DNA of 37,755 bases, from assembly GCA_029247845.1 (NCBI GenBank), contig JAQWKM010000090.1, positions 1 through 37,755 on the forward strand. The letters are read 5' to 3'. Shown here piece after piece: positions 9,201-17,070 of this stretch. The notes under the pieces were generated by a model. It saw only the letters and a program-made list of their open reading frames with translations, searched no databases and had not been told where the DNA came from. Each line of letters begins with the position of its first letter. Position 1 is the stretch's first letter. This DNA comes from Paracoccaceae bacterium (lineage in GTDB: Bacteria; Pseudomonadota; Alphaproteobacteria; Rhodobacterales; Rhodobacteraceae). A program made the translations under genes and the position numbers.

Positions 9201-9357
9201 AACTGACCGAGACATATGAGATAGGGATATCTATATCAGGCTCTGCTTGTTTTGGGATATTGATCCAGGCATTCAATCCAACGCCAAATATTATCATGAT
9301 CATAAAAATAATGGCGCCAGGCCGTTTAAAGGCCGCATGAATGACAGCTTGCATCAC
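6232..9357 (-). CDS. RND efflux pump inner-membrane transporter (HAE1-like)
   Basis: A 1041-residue proton-driven pump of the AcrB/MexB superfamily. An N-terminal TM1 leads into a porter domain (PDIDIPISYVSVSYSGISPTDAE, EKQLRSVAGLDKMTS), then a TM2-6 block, TM7, a second porter domain with a G-rich loop (EEGGPGGGAPIHIEIFD), and TM8-12. In TM4 the motif is GMLVDGVIV: one Asp of the usual DD pair is kept and the second is Gly. In TM10 the usual Lys position in GLSAKNAI reads Asn (GVVVNNNIVLID). This is typical of a distant HAE1 clade and implies an altered proton relay. It is translationally coupled to the adaptor gene upstream by an ATGA overlap. No outer-membrane channel gene is nearby. Substrates cannot be predicted. 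Confidence 0.9.
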   Translation of the reverse strand: MMQAVIHAAFKRPGAIIFMIMIIFGVGLNAWINIPKQAEPDIDIPISYVSVSYSGISPTDAEKLLVKPLEKQLRSVAGLDKMTSAATEGYASVTLEFLAGEDIDLVLEDVRKAVDDAKSDLPPNADDPKITEISLSLFPILTAAIYGNVTEKLLILAARDLKDKLEAVDGVLEVEIGGDREEMVEVLIDAGAMESYGLNPALVIGLVAANNQLVTAGSIDTGAGRLALKVPGVIETIEDLMNLPIKIGDGTTIHFNDIATVRRGFVDADNRSRVNGESSLVLDIKKRVGANLIEVAEMTRKIIDTEIMLMSGDVKVNYLLDKSKNVRSTLSDLGNNVTAAVLIVMIVVVASLGLKNAALVALAIPGSFLIGIAFLYNMGITLNIVVLFSLILVAGMLVDGVIVTVEYADRRIAQSVDRATAYREGAVRMAWPIIASTVTTLMVFLPLLFWPGIVGSFMKFLPITVICVLSASLLMALVFIPVLGGIFGKKVMVGSATLHSAPRSYRWILKRAIRYPMLVVLFVVGFMVVAFGGYFSAGLGVTFFPDVEPEQAAIQVLARGDLAADERDDLLRQAESRVLDLEGVSAKYAKLGSDDSAPRDSIGSIRTVFDDWQKREKASILMDEMRRRLEGVTGIKVNIQAEEGGPGGGAPIHIEIFDNNLEQAAMTTDNVVRLMAEIGGFVDIKDTRPLPGIEWTIEFDRDAASRHGVSIDALGNMIKLLTEGVSISDYRPDDIDDELDIKLRFPGYQRNLDHLEDLRIPTASGDYVPMSVFAKLMPRPKGGDIERKNGKRFYSIDADVEEGLLPATQLETLQGALVDSPDISLSSSIVFGGESEDIEETSAFFAQAFSLSMCLMILVLMIQFNSVWQTFVTMSAIILSSGGVILGLWLMDRPFGVVMSGLGIIALAGVVVNNNIVLIDTFNEYRAKGYEAKNAAFHAGLARFRPVLLTAVTTIMGLLPMVFGLTIQFGNRSILSGAPSSQWWTDLSSTIAGGLTFATILTLLATPALLVLGANVDALKKRIKRRIFTRHASQSLIEDTG

Positions 9358-10628
9358 TTTGTTTCCCCGACGATTTCGTAGGCAACTTTTATCCCATCAC
9401 TCACAAAGGCCTGCCCCATGCCCAAGATCAATGCACCATCTTGCAGGCCAGATACATAAGCGGCGTTACCAACGGTTTGTGTCACGATTACTGGCACGGT
9501 TTTGACAACCCCGTCAGCAGCCACTGTTTTAACGCTGAGCAAACCTGCCTCATCCACGTTAAGATGCGCTGGAGATATTTTGAAAGCGGGCACATAAGCA
9601 ATGATAACACTTACGCCAGCACTCATTCCAGCGCGCAAAGTCCCGTCAGAATTGTCAAGTAGTATTTCAACATTAAAAGTTCGCGTTGCTTGGTTGGCAG
9701 AGGTCGCAATTTTATTCACTTGTCCCTTTCTCTTACCAGCACCATCAATGTCTAGATCAACGTTATCGCCAATCCTTATTTTACTGATCTGGGTCTGGGG
9801 TATTGGGGCATCCAGAATAAGCGACTTCAACCCAATAAGACGGGCAACAGGAGCGTTTTCGCCAACAGTCTCTCCAACTTCGACATGAAATTCCTCCAGC
9901 CAACCACTTTTGGGCGCTTTCACCGTGGTAAAGTTCATTTGTTCTTGGAGCATAGAAATACGCGCATCAACAGCTTTTATACCGGCGTAAGATGTCGAAA
10001 GTTCAAATTCTTCTGACAAACTTTGCAACTCGATCAACCGCATTTCTGCTGCTTTAAGCTCGGCCATTTGCTGCAGCTTAGCAATCGGTTTTTTAACCCC
10101 CCGCTCAACCAGCTTTTCAGTCGCTTCATAATTGCTACGGACCGCTTCTAGGTCTGCGCGCGCGGCTGCAAGTTGTGCGACCCACGCGCCATCTTTACGG
10201 AACCGTTTCTTTATCTCTTCGTAGGCTGCCACTGCAGCTCTGCGTTCCGCGCGAGCCGCATCCAAATCAGCGTTCAAAGTTCCTTTATCAAGCTCAAGCA
10301 AAGTTGCGCCGGTCTCAACCCAGCCACCTTCAATGGCTGTGCGCGCCGCAACAAAGGCATTTCGCCGACTAATAACGTCAATATCAAAACCAGTACGGGT
10401 TACACCACGCGCCCTGATTTGTATTGGGACACGCTGATTGACCACTTTTAGCGCTTGAGTAATCAAGTTCGGCACGATCTTTTCATCTTCTCCCGTTTCA
10501 GAAAATGCAAAATCGCTCTCAAAGGGAACAACTTCTTCAGAAACCCCAATTATATTGTCTGAGTACATCCAACCGACAACGAGACCAGCTATGATAAACG
10601 CCGAAATATATGACATACGAATCTTCAT
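9354..10628 (-). CDS. RND efflux adaptor (membrane fusion protein)
   Basis: A 424-residue periplasmic adaptor, probably anchored by an N-terminal hydrophobic segment (YISAFIIAGLVVGWMYS). The order is typical: a first lipoyl half (RNAFVAARTAIEGGWVETGATLLELD), a long alpha-hairpin (about residues 125-225, rich in Ala, Glu, Arg), a second lipoyl half (TVKAPKSGWLEEFHVEVGETVGENAPVA), then beta-barrel and membrane-proximal domains (LRAGMSAGVSVIIAYV). It links the inner-membrane pump to an outer-membrane channel of the TolC type. There is no lipobox Cys. It is first in the two-gene operon; its stop overlaps the start of the pump gene by 4 bases. The ATG has only a weak purine-rich stretch before it (AAAGAAAAATAA). 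Confidence 0.85.
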   Translation of the reverse strand: MKIRMSYISAFIIAGLVVGWMYSDNIIGVSEEVVPFESDFAFSETGEDEKIVPNLITQALKVVNQRVPIQIRARGVTRTGFDIDVISRRNAFVAARTAIEGGWVETGATLLELDKGTLNADLDAARAERRAAVAAYEEIKKRFRKDGAWVAQLAAARADLEAVRSNYEATEKLVERGVKKPIAKLQQMAELKAAEMRLIELQSLSEEFELSTSYAGIKAVDARISMLQEQMNFTTVKAPKSGWLEEFHVEVGETVGENAPVARLIGLKSLILDAPIPQTQISKIRIGDNVDLDIDGAGKRKGQVNKIATSANQATRTFNVEILLDNSDGTLRAGMSAGVSVIIAYVPAFKISPAHLNVDEAGLLSVKTVAADGVVKTVPVIVTQTVGNAAYVSGLQDGALILGMGQAFVSDGIKVAYEIVGETK

Positions 10629-10974
10629 TTATTTTTCTTTAATCCTGAATTTAACAATACCAGATACCCAGTATAACGCCGAAACCAAAAATAGAATTCC
10701 GACTATCCTAGTTTACATTTGCATCTAACAGATTGAAGAACAGAAAAAAAGCCGATCTGCGATTTTCTATATTTTGCTTCAGAGATATCTTATTTTGCTG
10801 CATCATCCCAAATACCTTTTATCATATCGCGGTTTTCAGACGCCAGCGTGAATATATCATGGCCCCATTGCAAACTGATCATCCCAAAAAACGCCGGTTA
10901 TATCAACTTGGTATACATGTGATAGAGTGCATATAGTGGTTTGAATACCAAACTCAAGTTCACAACATGCTCCA
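10629..10974. other. intergenic region upstream of the RND operon
   Basis: About 350 AT-rich bases between the end of the G3E GTPase gene and the start of the adaptor gene, both on the minus strand. It must carry the RND operon promoter. A GTTTG-5-CAAAC inverted repeat occurs near 10941-10955, but it lacks a T-run. I see no clear -35/-10 pair and no adjacent TetR or MarR regulator gene. Confidence 0.5.
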
Positions 10975-11886
10975 TTATATTTTGAGCAAGTGTAAAAGGC
11001 GCTTAAAATGTCGCTTGCGCAGAGTCTCACCCAAGCCAAGACAGACAATACCGTCAGGCAATTCTTTAGAAACAATCGATGTGCTATAACGCGATCCGAC
11101 AACTTGAATTAGAATTTTTTCCCCACTTTTATTTGTTGCAAAACCCTTTGCGCGAGCAATATTTGGGTAGTCTTTGGCTAACGTCTGAGCCAACTCAAGA
11201 ACATCAATATTATGCTTTGGAAGCAATGTCAGCGTAGATGGCCCAGCAGCATCTTGGTGCGCACCCTTGGCATAAATTCTCTGGACACAATGGCCCAAAA
11301 CGATGTCGCGTTCCACTTTGCCATAGGTGATAGGTATAATTGGCGCATTTTCATTTTGCAAGGCGAGCCAACTAGATGTCACCCGCACTTCTTCTTCTGT
11401 TACAAGATCAATTTTGTTCAAAATCAACAGATCTGCAGCTTGGAGTTGAGCAAGTATAGTATCGCTCATGTATTTATCGCGCGCTGCTTTTTGGATGGTC
11501 TCAGCATCTGCCAAAATAACAATCCCATCCGGTAAAACGCCGCTTACCAACCCAACAGACCACATAATTGCCTCAGGTCTAGCAACTCCAGAAGCCTCAA
11601 TCAGAATGTGGTCAATAGGTTGGTTCATCGCGCTCAGCTGCGATAGCGCAGCTGAAAGATCGCTACCAAAAGAGCAACAGATACAGCCACCTGCGATCGA
11701 GATAACCTCGTCGTCAGCGGCTTCGATTAAATCTTTGTCAATTGGCAAAGCTCCAAATTCATTTACCAATACCGCCAACTTCTGGCCGTCGGCATTGCGT
11801 AACAAATGATTGACCAATGTCGTTTTACCAGCACCAAGATATCCACTTAGCACTGTAACTGGTATTCCAAGCCCAGCCAAATTCAT
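10975..11886 (-). CDS. G3E-family GTPase (CobW/COG0523 metallochaperone type)
   Basis: A 303-residue P-loop GTPase. Walker A is SGYLGAGKTT (residues 14-23), followed by NEFG, the metal-binding motif GGCICC (Cys68, Cys70, Cys71), an EASG switch and the NKID specificity motif near residue 155. The family uses GTP hydrolysis to deliver or insert metal ions (Zn, Co, Fe, Ni) into client enzymes. The C-terminal CobW_C domain looks short, and there is no long His-rich tract. The start overlaps the stop of the upstream amidohydrolase gene (ATGA), so the two are co-translated. A metal-dependent amidohydrolase is a natural client, so metal loading of that enzyme is a reasonable inference. A Zur-regulated role is possible, but I see no Zur box. 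Confidence 0.85.
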   Translation of the reverse strand: MNLAGLGIPVTVLSGYLGAGKTTLVNHLLRNADGQKLAVLVNEFGALPIDKDLIEAADDEVISIAGGCICCSFGSDLSAALSQLSAMNQPIDHILIEASGVARPEAIMWSVGLVSGVLPDGIVILADAETIQKAARDKYMSDTILAQLQAADLLILNKIDLVTEEEVRVTSSWLALQNENAPIIPITYGKVERDIVLGHCVQRIYAKGAHQDAAGPSTLTLLPKHNIDVLELAQTLAKDYPNIARAKGFATNKSGEKILIQVVGSRYSTSIVSKELPDGIVCLGLGETLRKRHFKRLLHLLKI

Positions 11887-13526
11887 AATTTTTTCGCTTG
11901 GAAAACACGTCCACCTTGGACCGTGCCCCAGATTTCGATATCCTTAATGTTTGCACCACCAATATCTATGGGGTCTTGCTCTAAAACTGCAAAGTCAGCC
12001 TTTTTACCAATTTCTACAGACCCGATTTCACCGTCCAAATGTAGGGTGTAGGCCGCCCCCAAAGTGATTGCATAAAGAGCGTCTTGAATAGATATTTTCT
12101 CACCATCGCCCTGAACGCGTCCTGAGAGGGTAAGACGATTAACTGCGCACCAAGCAGTAAATAAGGGCGCTAGCGGTGTGATGGGCGCATCGGAGTGAAT
12201 AGCCATAGGTACACCCATCTCTAGTGCTGTGCGACAGGCGTTCATTCTTCTTGCACGTTCCGGACCAACAGTTAAACGATAATGCTCATCCCCCCAATAA
12301 AAATGATGGTTGGCAAAAAGATTCACGCACATTTTCATGTTTCTCATTCTACGAAATTGCGCCGCATCGGCAAGTTGGCAGTGTTGAAGCGTAAAGCGGT
12401 GATCTACACTTGGGACCTCGTTAAGCGCTGGAGCCAGAGTATCAAGCGCCATTTCAGTCGCTTCGTCGCCATTGGTATGTGTGTGAACTTGAACACCATT
12501 GGCAAGAGCCAAACGATAAAGTTCTCCAAGTTGTTCTGGCAAAGTATACCAAAGCCCGTTGGGCGCACCGTTAAAATACCCCGGCCATCTCATACGCGCT
12601 GAAAATCCTTGAATTGAACCATCTGCAACTGCTTTGATCCTTCCTAACCTAAGCTGGTCAGTCGACCGCTCTTTCAGCGATAACACCAAATCGATAGTGT
12701 CTTTGGCAGAAGCACCCATAAAAATGCGCAATGGCACTATGCGCGCTGGAAAAGTAGGATGCTCTGTAACTTCGAGCATCTTATCAACGCTTTCCTCTGT
12801 GATGCGCGCGGCAAGATCAGTTATCGTGGTCACCCCACTGCGTACACAGATTTTACCGAAAGCGCGCAGCGCATCTGCGTCTCCCTCCATTGAAGCACGG
12901 TCAAATCCAACATATTTGCTTACCGGGCCAATAGCATCAGGTCCATAAAGTTCACCTGTAGGCAATCCATCCTTATCCAAAGGAATCCCAGGATGATTTA
13001 TACCGGGTCTTAAAAGGTCGGCTAGTTCCAAGGCTTTGCTATTTACATTCAATATGTGACCGGAGGCATGTAGAACACCCACCGGCCGTGTGGCAGAGAC
13101 TTGATCTAAGTCGCTGCGTGTCACCCGTTGATTATCCATGTAAATTGGATCGAATTGCCAACCTGCCAGTGGAAGGGCGGGGTATTTCAATTTACTTTCC
13201 GCCACCTGCAGGAGTTCGATCACATCAGCAATCGTTTTGCTCCCCTGCCACATATTTCCATCTGGGTCCGCCCGATCAAAATATCCACAATACACATGTC
13301 TCCAAAGTGCGCCTGCCATCACATGTGCATGGCCCTCGACTAATCCCGGTATCAGGATTTTATTATGAAATGTTTCATCCAGCGTATAATCGTCCCAAAT
13401 GGCAAGTTCTTCCAAGGTTCCAGTACTCAATATACGGCCTTCCCGAACGGCAACATGGGTTGTTTCAGGTTGGTTTGGATTCATAGTAATAATTTTTTTT
13501 GCGCTAAAAATACGTATCTTGCCCAT
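11883..13526 (-). CDS. YtcJ-like metal-dependent amidohydrolase
   Basis: A 547-residue enzyme of the amidohydrolase superfamily, subgroup of YtcJ and N-substituted formamide deformylase. Visible features: an N-terminal composite beta-sandwich (KKIITMNPNQPETTHVAVREGRI), the metal-binding HxH in VEGHAHV near residue 65, a Lys in IKAVADGSIQG that may be the carbamylated bridging residue, HTHTNGD, a conserved LQHCQ, and the C-terminal metal Asp in HSDAPITP. There is no signal peptide, so it is cytoplasmic. The substrate is probably an N-acyl or amide compound. It is followed with a 4-base overlap by a G3E GTPase, suggesting help with metal loading. A short frame of unknown nature lies about 90 bases upstream. 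Confidence 0.85.
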   Translation of the reverse strand: MGKIRIFSAKKIITMNPNQPETTHVAVREGRILSTGTLEELAIWDDYTLDETFHNKILIPGLVEGHAHVMAGALWRHVYCGYFDRADPDGNMWQGSKTIADVIELLQVAESKLKYPALPLAGWQFDPIYMDNQRVTRSDLDQVSATRPVGVLHASGHILNVNSKALELADLLRPGINHPGIPLDKDGLPTGELYGPDAIGPVSKYVGFDRASMEGDADALRAFGKICVRSGVTTITDLAARITEESVDKMLEVTEHPTFPARIVPLRIFMGASAKDTIDLVLSLKERSTDQLRLGRIKAVADGSIQGFSARMRWPGYFNGAPNGLWYTLPEQLGELYRLALANGVQVHTHTNGDEATEMALDTLAPALNEVPSVDHRFTLQHCQLADAAQFRRMRNMKMCVNLFANHHFYWGDEHYRLTVGPERARRMNACRTALEMGVPMAIHSDAPITPLAPLFTAWCAVNRLTLSGRVQGDGEKISIQDALYAITLGAAYTLHLDGEIGSVEIGKKADFAVLEQDPIDIGGANIKDIEIWGTVQGGRVFQAKKL

Positions 13527-13612
13527 TACATTTTTCCTAAAATCATATCTTGTATATTAAATAGCCGACATCAATCCAAAGATCTTAATTTTCATATTTA
13601 TTGAAATAAGGC

Positions 13613-13798
13613 TTACTCAAGGTTGATCGCATTATTAGCATTCATTAATATCAGTTTTCCATCCGGTGTACTGAGCGGTATCACTTTATCTTCTGAGACA
13701 GCGCACAACGCGTGCGCATTTACATTGCCATCTTCTACGTCGACTTGTAGATCAACAATACAGACTTTCAACTTATCTAGTACTTTGAGCACTCGCAT
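13613..13798 (-). CDS. candidate small protein of 61 residues
   Basis: The minus-strand ATG at 13798 is preceded by GGGAA at about 7-8 bases. The product is 61 residues (starting MRVLKVLDKLKVCIVDLQVD), alternates hydrophobic and charged residues like a small beta-rich domain, and shows no motif I recognise. It lies between the amidohydrolase gene and another small gene on the same strand, so a three- or four-gene transcript is possible. It could also be a random frame. Confidence 0.35.
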   Translation of the reverse strand: MRVLKVLDKLKVCIVDLQVDVEDGNVNAHALCAVSEDKVIPLSTPDGKLILMNANNAINLE

Positions 13799-13860
13799 GA
13801 ATTATTCCCATTGCTACCACTTATAATGTTTGCCTTTAGCAAAAGGCTAAGGCTTAAGTC

Positions 13861-14151
13861 TTAATTCTGCTTATGAAAACTGTATGACATGTCTCCTAAA
13901 TAATAAAATGAACCCCTGTGCGTTGCATTAATCTGATCATGAAACTTGATAAGAGACTCTAAATTTCGCACCGCGGGCTCATAGCTCGGATAAAAAGCCT
14001 GTGATATAAGCGACGTGGGGCCTTTCGGAATATTGACTACAAGCTGCGCCGTCAGAAAAGCAGCTTCCCTAATATGATGGTAATAAGTCTGACATTCGGA
14101 AACAACTTCTTCGTTTGCAAACTCACGCATACTTACACGACCAATACTCAT
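13861..14151 (-). CDS. small conserved protein, NIPSNAP/dimeric alpha-beta barrel-like
   Basis: A 96-residue cytoplasmic protein. It reads like roseobacter small hypotheticals with a ferredoxin-like alpha-beta fold: an initial strand (GRVSMREFAN), a helix, a hydrophobic strand (AAFLTAQLVVNI) followed by a GPTSLISQAFYPSYE block, a helix (LESLIKFHDQI) and a final strand with FYYLGDMSYSF. The GPT-S-L-x-S-x-x-x-YPS pattern is the best recognition mark. ATG 14151 follows GAGGGT with a 4-base spacer. Members of this fold act as small monooxygenases or ligand-binding dimers; which applies here is not visible. Confidence 0.55.
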   Translation of the reverse strand: MSIGRVSMREFANEEVVSECQTYYHHIREAAFLTAQLVVNIPKGPTSLISQAFYPSYEPAVRNLESLIKFHDQINATHRGSFYYLGDMSYSFHKQN

Positions 14152-15143
14152 TAAACCCTCAAAATATAACTGTGTATGATATACAGACTATATTTTACAG
14201 CAATCTATTAAAATGGATCCTTTTGGACCAAACTGCGCTTTTCACATTGTAGTGAAATACAGATATTCAATATAAAAGACTAGTTTTTAAACCATCTTGT
14301 TGATTTAAGATTTTGCCGCATGGAAAATCTACTATTCTAGTATATCAATTTAGGCCACATTATATATGTTTTTAAAGATATAAATATGTGAATAGTAATA
14401 TCAAAAGTAAGTTTTCAAAATAACTTTTTAAAAAGTTGTGAAAAATTCACTGTCCACTCCCACTTTCATAAGTCTTAATAATAGTATTGCCGTCTATAGA
14501 TATTCTTGCTCACCATAGAGCTTGGTAACATTGACCAAAATACTTCAAGTCTATTTGTCATTATTAGGTGTGCATGGTGATCACTATTATAGAAAACTGC
14601 AGATTATCAAAGTGTTTTTAACTAAAATTCCGGAGCCGTATGAACGATCACAGATTCTAAACTGTTCAGATACATATATGGGTAATGTCTGATAATTATA
14701 TCAGTTAAGGCAGTGCTATCTTGTCGCATGTAAGTATCGCCCCTAGCCAACTAAGTATTTGTCATGAATAATAAAAAACCCATAGTTATTAAAAAAACAG
14801 CAAGGGAAATTTCAGAAGAATTTGTGATGAATCTGAAGAAGTATTTTGCGGTTTCTCTCACCCTCATTCTAATTATTGGCATGCTGTTTGGGTTTGTCGT
14901 TCTATATTGGTGACCTCGAGGCCAAAGGAGATCTGAATAACTATAATAAAGCACGGTTAGCTACGCTGGAAAAAGTTAACATAATATAAAATTCACCAGC
15001 CGCGATCTCTCCGTCACGCCAAGAGTATAGAAGATGTGATAAGGGGCGTTCCTATTTCAACGGAAATATTAACACTAGGTAAAATTATTATAAATCAGAC
15101 TCGGCAGCCACCAGAATTATCCCCAAAGCGTTTGCAGCATGTA
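14152..15143. other. long AT-rich intergenic region
   Basis: Nearly 1 kb between the 96-residue gene and sbmA. It is strongly AT-rich from 14152 to 14760 with no recognisable gene. A short membrane-protein frame lies at 14764-14913 and is listed separately. Between 14914 and 15143 I see only the possible frame continuation of that gene and the region downstream of sbmA. Confidence 0.5.
14764..14913 (+). CDS. candidate single-pass small membrane protein (49 residues), possibly a broken gene
   Basis: ATG 14764 opens a 49-residue frame: a basic, charged N-terminus (MNNKKPIVIKKTAREISEEF), then one clear transmembrane segment (about residues 27-49, YFAVSLTLILIIGMLFGF), and TGA 14911-14913. Removing one base at the stop lets translation continue as DLEAKGDLNNYNKARLATLE for 25 codons to a TAA, so the present end may be a frameshift in a longer gene. 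No clear ribosome binding site is seen. Charge distribution suggests the N-terminus lies in the cytoplasm. No family is recognised. Confidence 0.4.
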   Translation: MNNKKPIVIKKTAREISEEFVMNLKKYFAVSLTLILIIGMLFGFVVLYW

Positions 15144-16397
15144 TCACATTTCGATAGATCCAGCTTCGATAAACTCTTGGTCCAAAGCTGGTAGCGGTTG
15201 CTTTTGAATAGCCGCTTCGAATGCCTTAAGCCTTTTGTGGATGGATATAAGTTCAATAATTGTCGTCCAAGAGAACACCAAGAATTGGAAAGATGACGCG
15301 ACCTGACCAAAAGCGCGCAAGATTTGGTTCATTATTCCAAGTGTTATCTTTCCGGACACAATTGTGGGTATAAGAATTATATACGCAATTACATTGTCCG
15401 CTTGGAAGTACATATACCGGAACAGATTAAAGTAGGTGTAGTGCACATAAATTCTGAAATAGTTTTTTCGGACATTTTTAAACAGCTGATCAAGTGTGGG
15501 TGGGCTAGCCATTTCAGCACTCTCCTCGCCAAGCACAAGTTCTTTGCGAAAGGCAGCTTCGACCCTCTGGTTTTTAAATTCAAGGCCAGGTAGTTTTATG
15601 CCTGCAATAAAGAGCATACCAGTTCCAAAAAGTGACCAAACAATTGAAATCATGACCAAAGGATAAGGGATTGCTCCCAGTATTGGGATGCTTTCGACAT
15701 GGATCGACAGCGCTGCGAGTACGGGCAAAAACGCAATTAACGTCATAATGGAATCAACAAAAGCGACCCCTAACCCTTCCATGATCGCAGCAAAACGCAT
15801 TGTATCTTCCTGAATACGCTGCGATGCCCCCTCTATATGCCGCACTTCTGACCACCTTTTTACATAATGATCATTCATAGCGTTCCGCCATCTGAAGATA
15901 TAATGCGAGGTGAAAAACCTATTCGCTATTATAAAACCTATATAGGGGAACGCGATTGTACAGAACAAAATTAGATGGCCGTACAAAGTAAATGCTGTCA
16001 CTTCGTCCGTTCCGGCCAATCCTTTTTGGATATCATCATAAAAAGGGCCGTACCAAGCATTGATAACAACTGAGACCTGAACAGAGGCATAAGACAGCAA
16101 GACCAACAAAGCTGACCCTAAAATAGACCAAATCTGCCATTGATGGGGATTGTAATATCTCCAAAATCCGAAAAATATGAACGTTCCAATGATATAATAA
16201 AGATCAAACCAGAGGAATTCTGGAGTGATAAAATGCCCTAACCCAATTACCGGCCCTAAGCCGCCTTCGGTAAGGTTAAAACCGACCAGCAGACCCAGAT
16301 CATACCCTACCACGTACCACCCGGCGATCAGACACCCTACCCAAATGAGCAAAGAAGAGAAAAATAGATTTGGTTTTGGGAAGAAAGATTCAAACAT
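15144..16397 (-). CDS. sbmA: SbmA/BacA-family peptide transporter
   Basis: A 417-residue inner-membrane protein of the SbmA/BacA family, which imports proline-rich antimicrobial peptides, microcins and some modified antibiotics, driven by the proton gradient. It matches the family in length (E. coli SbmA is 406 residues) and in motifs: MFESFFPKPNLFF at the N-terminus, NAWYGPFYDDIQ, YIFRWRNAMNDHYVKRW, HIEGASQRIQEDTM, GLGVAFVDSIMTLIAFLPVL, and a C-terminal SFQFLVFSWTTIIELISIHKRL. There is no ATP-binding domain, so it is the SbmA type, not the SbmA-like ABC type. In rhizobia and Brucella BacA matters for survival in hosts. It stands alone. Confidence 0.9.
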   Translation of the reverse strand: MFESFFPKPNLFFSSLLIWVGCLIAGWYVVGYDLGLLVGFNLTEGGLGPVIGLGHFITPEFLWFDLYYIIGTFIFFGFWRYYNPHQWQIWSILGSALLVLLSYASVQVSVVINAWYGPFYDDIQKGLAGTDEVTAFTLYGHLILFCTIAFPYIGFIIANRFFTSHYIFRWRNAMNDHYVKRWSEVRHIEGASQRIQEDTMRFAAIMEGLGVAFVDSIMTLIAFLPVLAALSIHVESIPILGAIPYPLVMISIVWSLFGTGMLFIAGIKLPGLEFKNQRVEAAFRKELVLGEESAEMASPPTLDQLFKNVRKNYFRIYVHYTYFNLFRYMYFQADNVIAYIILIPTIVSGKITLGIMNQILRAFGQVASSFQFLVFSWTTIIELISIHKRLKAFEAAIQKQPLPALDQEFIEAGSIEM

Positions 16398-16600
16398 AAT
16401 CAGTGGTCCACTTAGGCTGGGATATATTTACACAAGTACTGGATGTAATTCACTTCGCACATTTTTCCAATATGTTTGGTGCTATTTTAACAAGATTATC
16501 TTCCATAAATATTTTGTTAGCACTCTTATGACCGTGCTGCTTTCCTCTTCTCATTCTGTGGTATATCATTCACCAATTATCCTAAGCTGGGATCAAAAAC

Positions 16601-16930
16601 ATGATACTTTACGGAATACCGACCTGCGACACTTGTAAAAAAGCACGCAAAACATTAGAGGCAGCTGGCTATGATGTGATCTTTCGCGATGTCCGCAGCC
16701 AGCCACTCTCTGAAGAGGAGTGGGCGGTGTTACTGACCGAATTCGGTTCTAACCTAGTAAATCAACAATCGACCACTTATCGAGGCCTTTCGATGTGGCT
16801 GCGAGAGTCCGAGGCAGATGCACAATTGGTTGCACACCCTACGCTAATGAAGAGGCCCATCTTACAAGACGGCGATAGATTAACATTGGGGTGGAAGGAG
16901 GACGTCCAATCTTTTTGGCTGCCCTTATAG
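16601..16930 (+). CDS. ArsC/Spx-family thioredoxin-fold protein
   Basis: A 109-residue thioredoxin-fold protein of the ArsC/Spx/YffB family. The N-terminus is ILYGIPTCDTCKKA with a CxxC (Cys9, Cys12), as in Spx-type members; YffB-type proteins keep only the first Cys. The usual helix and RDVRSQPLSEEEW follow, then the conserved LMKRPIL motif and GWKED near the end. These proteins act as glutathione-dependent reductases or redox regulators. It is unlikely to be a dedicated arsenate reductase because no other ars gene is near. ATG 16601 has a GGGA about 8-11 bases upstream. Confidence 0.8.
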   Translation: MILYGIPTCDTCKKARKTLEAAGYDVIFRDVRSQPLSEEEWAVLLTEFGSNLVNQQSTTYRGLSMWLRESEADAQLVAHPTLMKRPILQDGDRLTLGWKEDVQSFWLPL

Positions 16931-17070
16931 CCAAATGTGGCTGTCTTGGATCTATTCAGTAAATAGAGTTTGTATTCAGACATCTATTGCCCATCTTAAC
17001 TTTATTAGCGGCACCACTGTATGGCCTCATACCTTGACATCAATACCTTTATTTCCCCGCGCGGTATGCT

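Noticed and set aside
10733-10936. 67-codon plus-strand frame upstream of the RND operon
   Set aside because: Composition is erratic (Cys, Phe, Arg runs), no family match and no good ribosome binding site; the region is better explained as promoter DNA.
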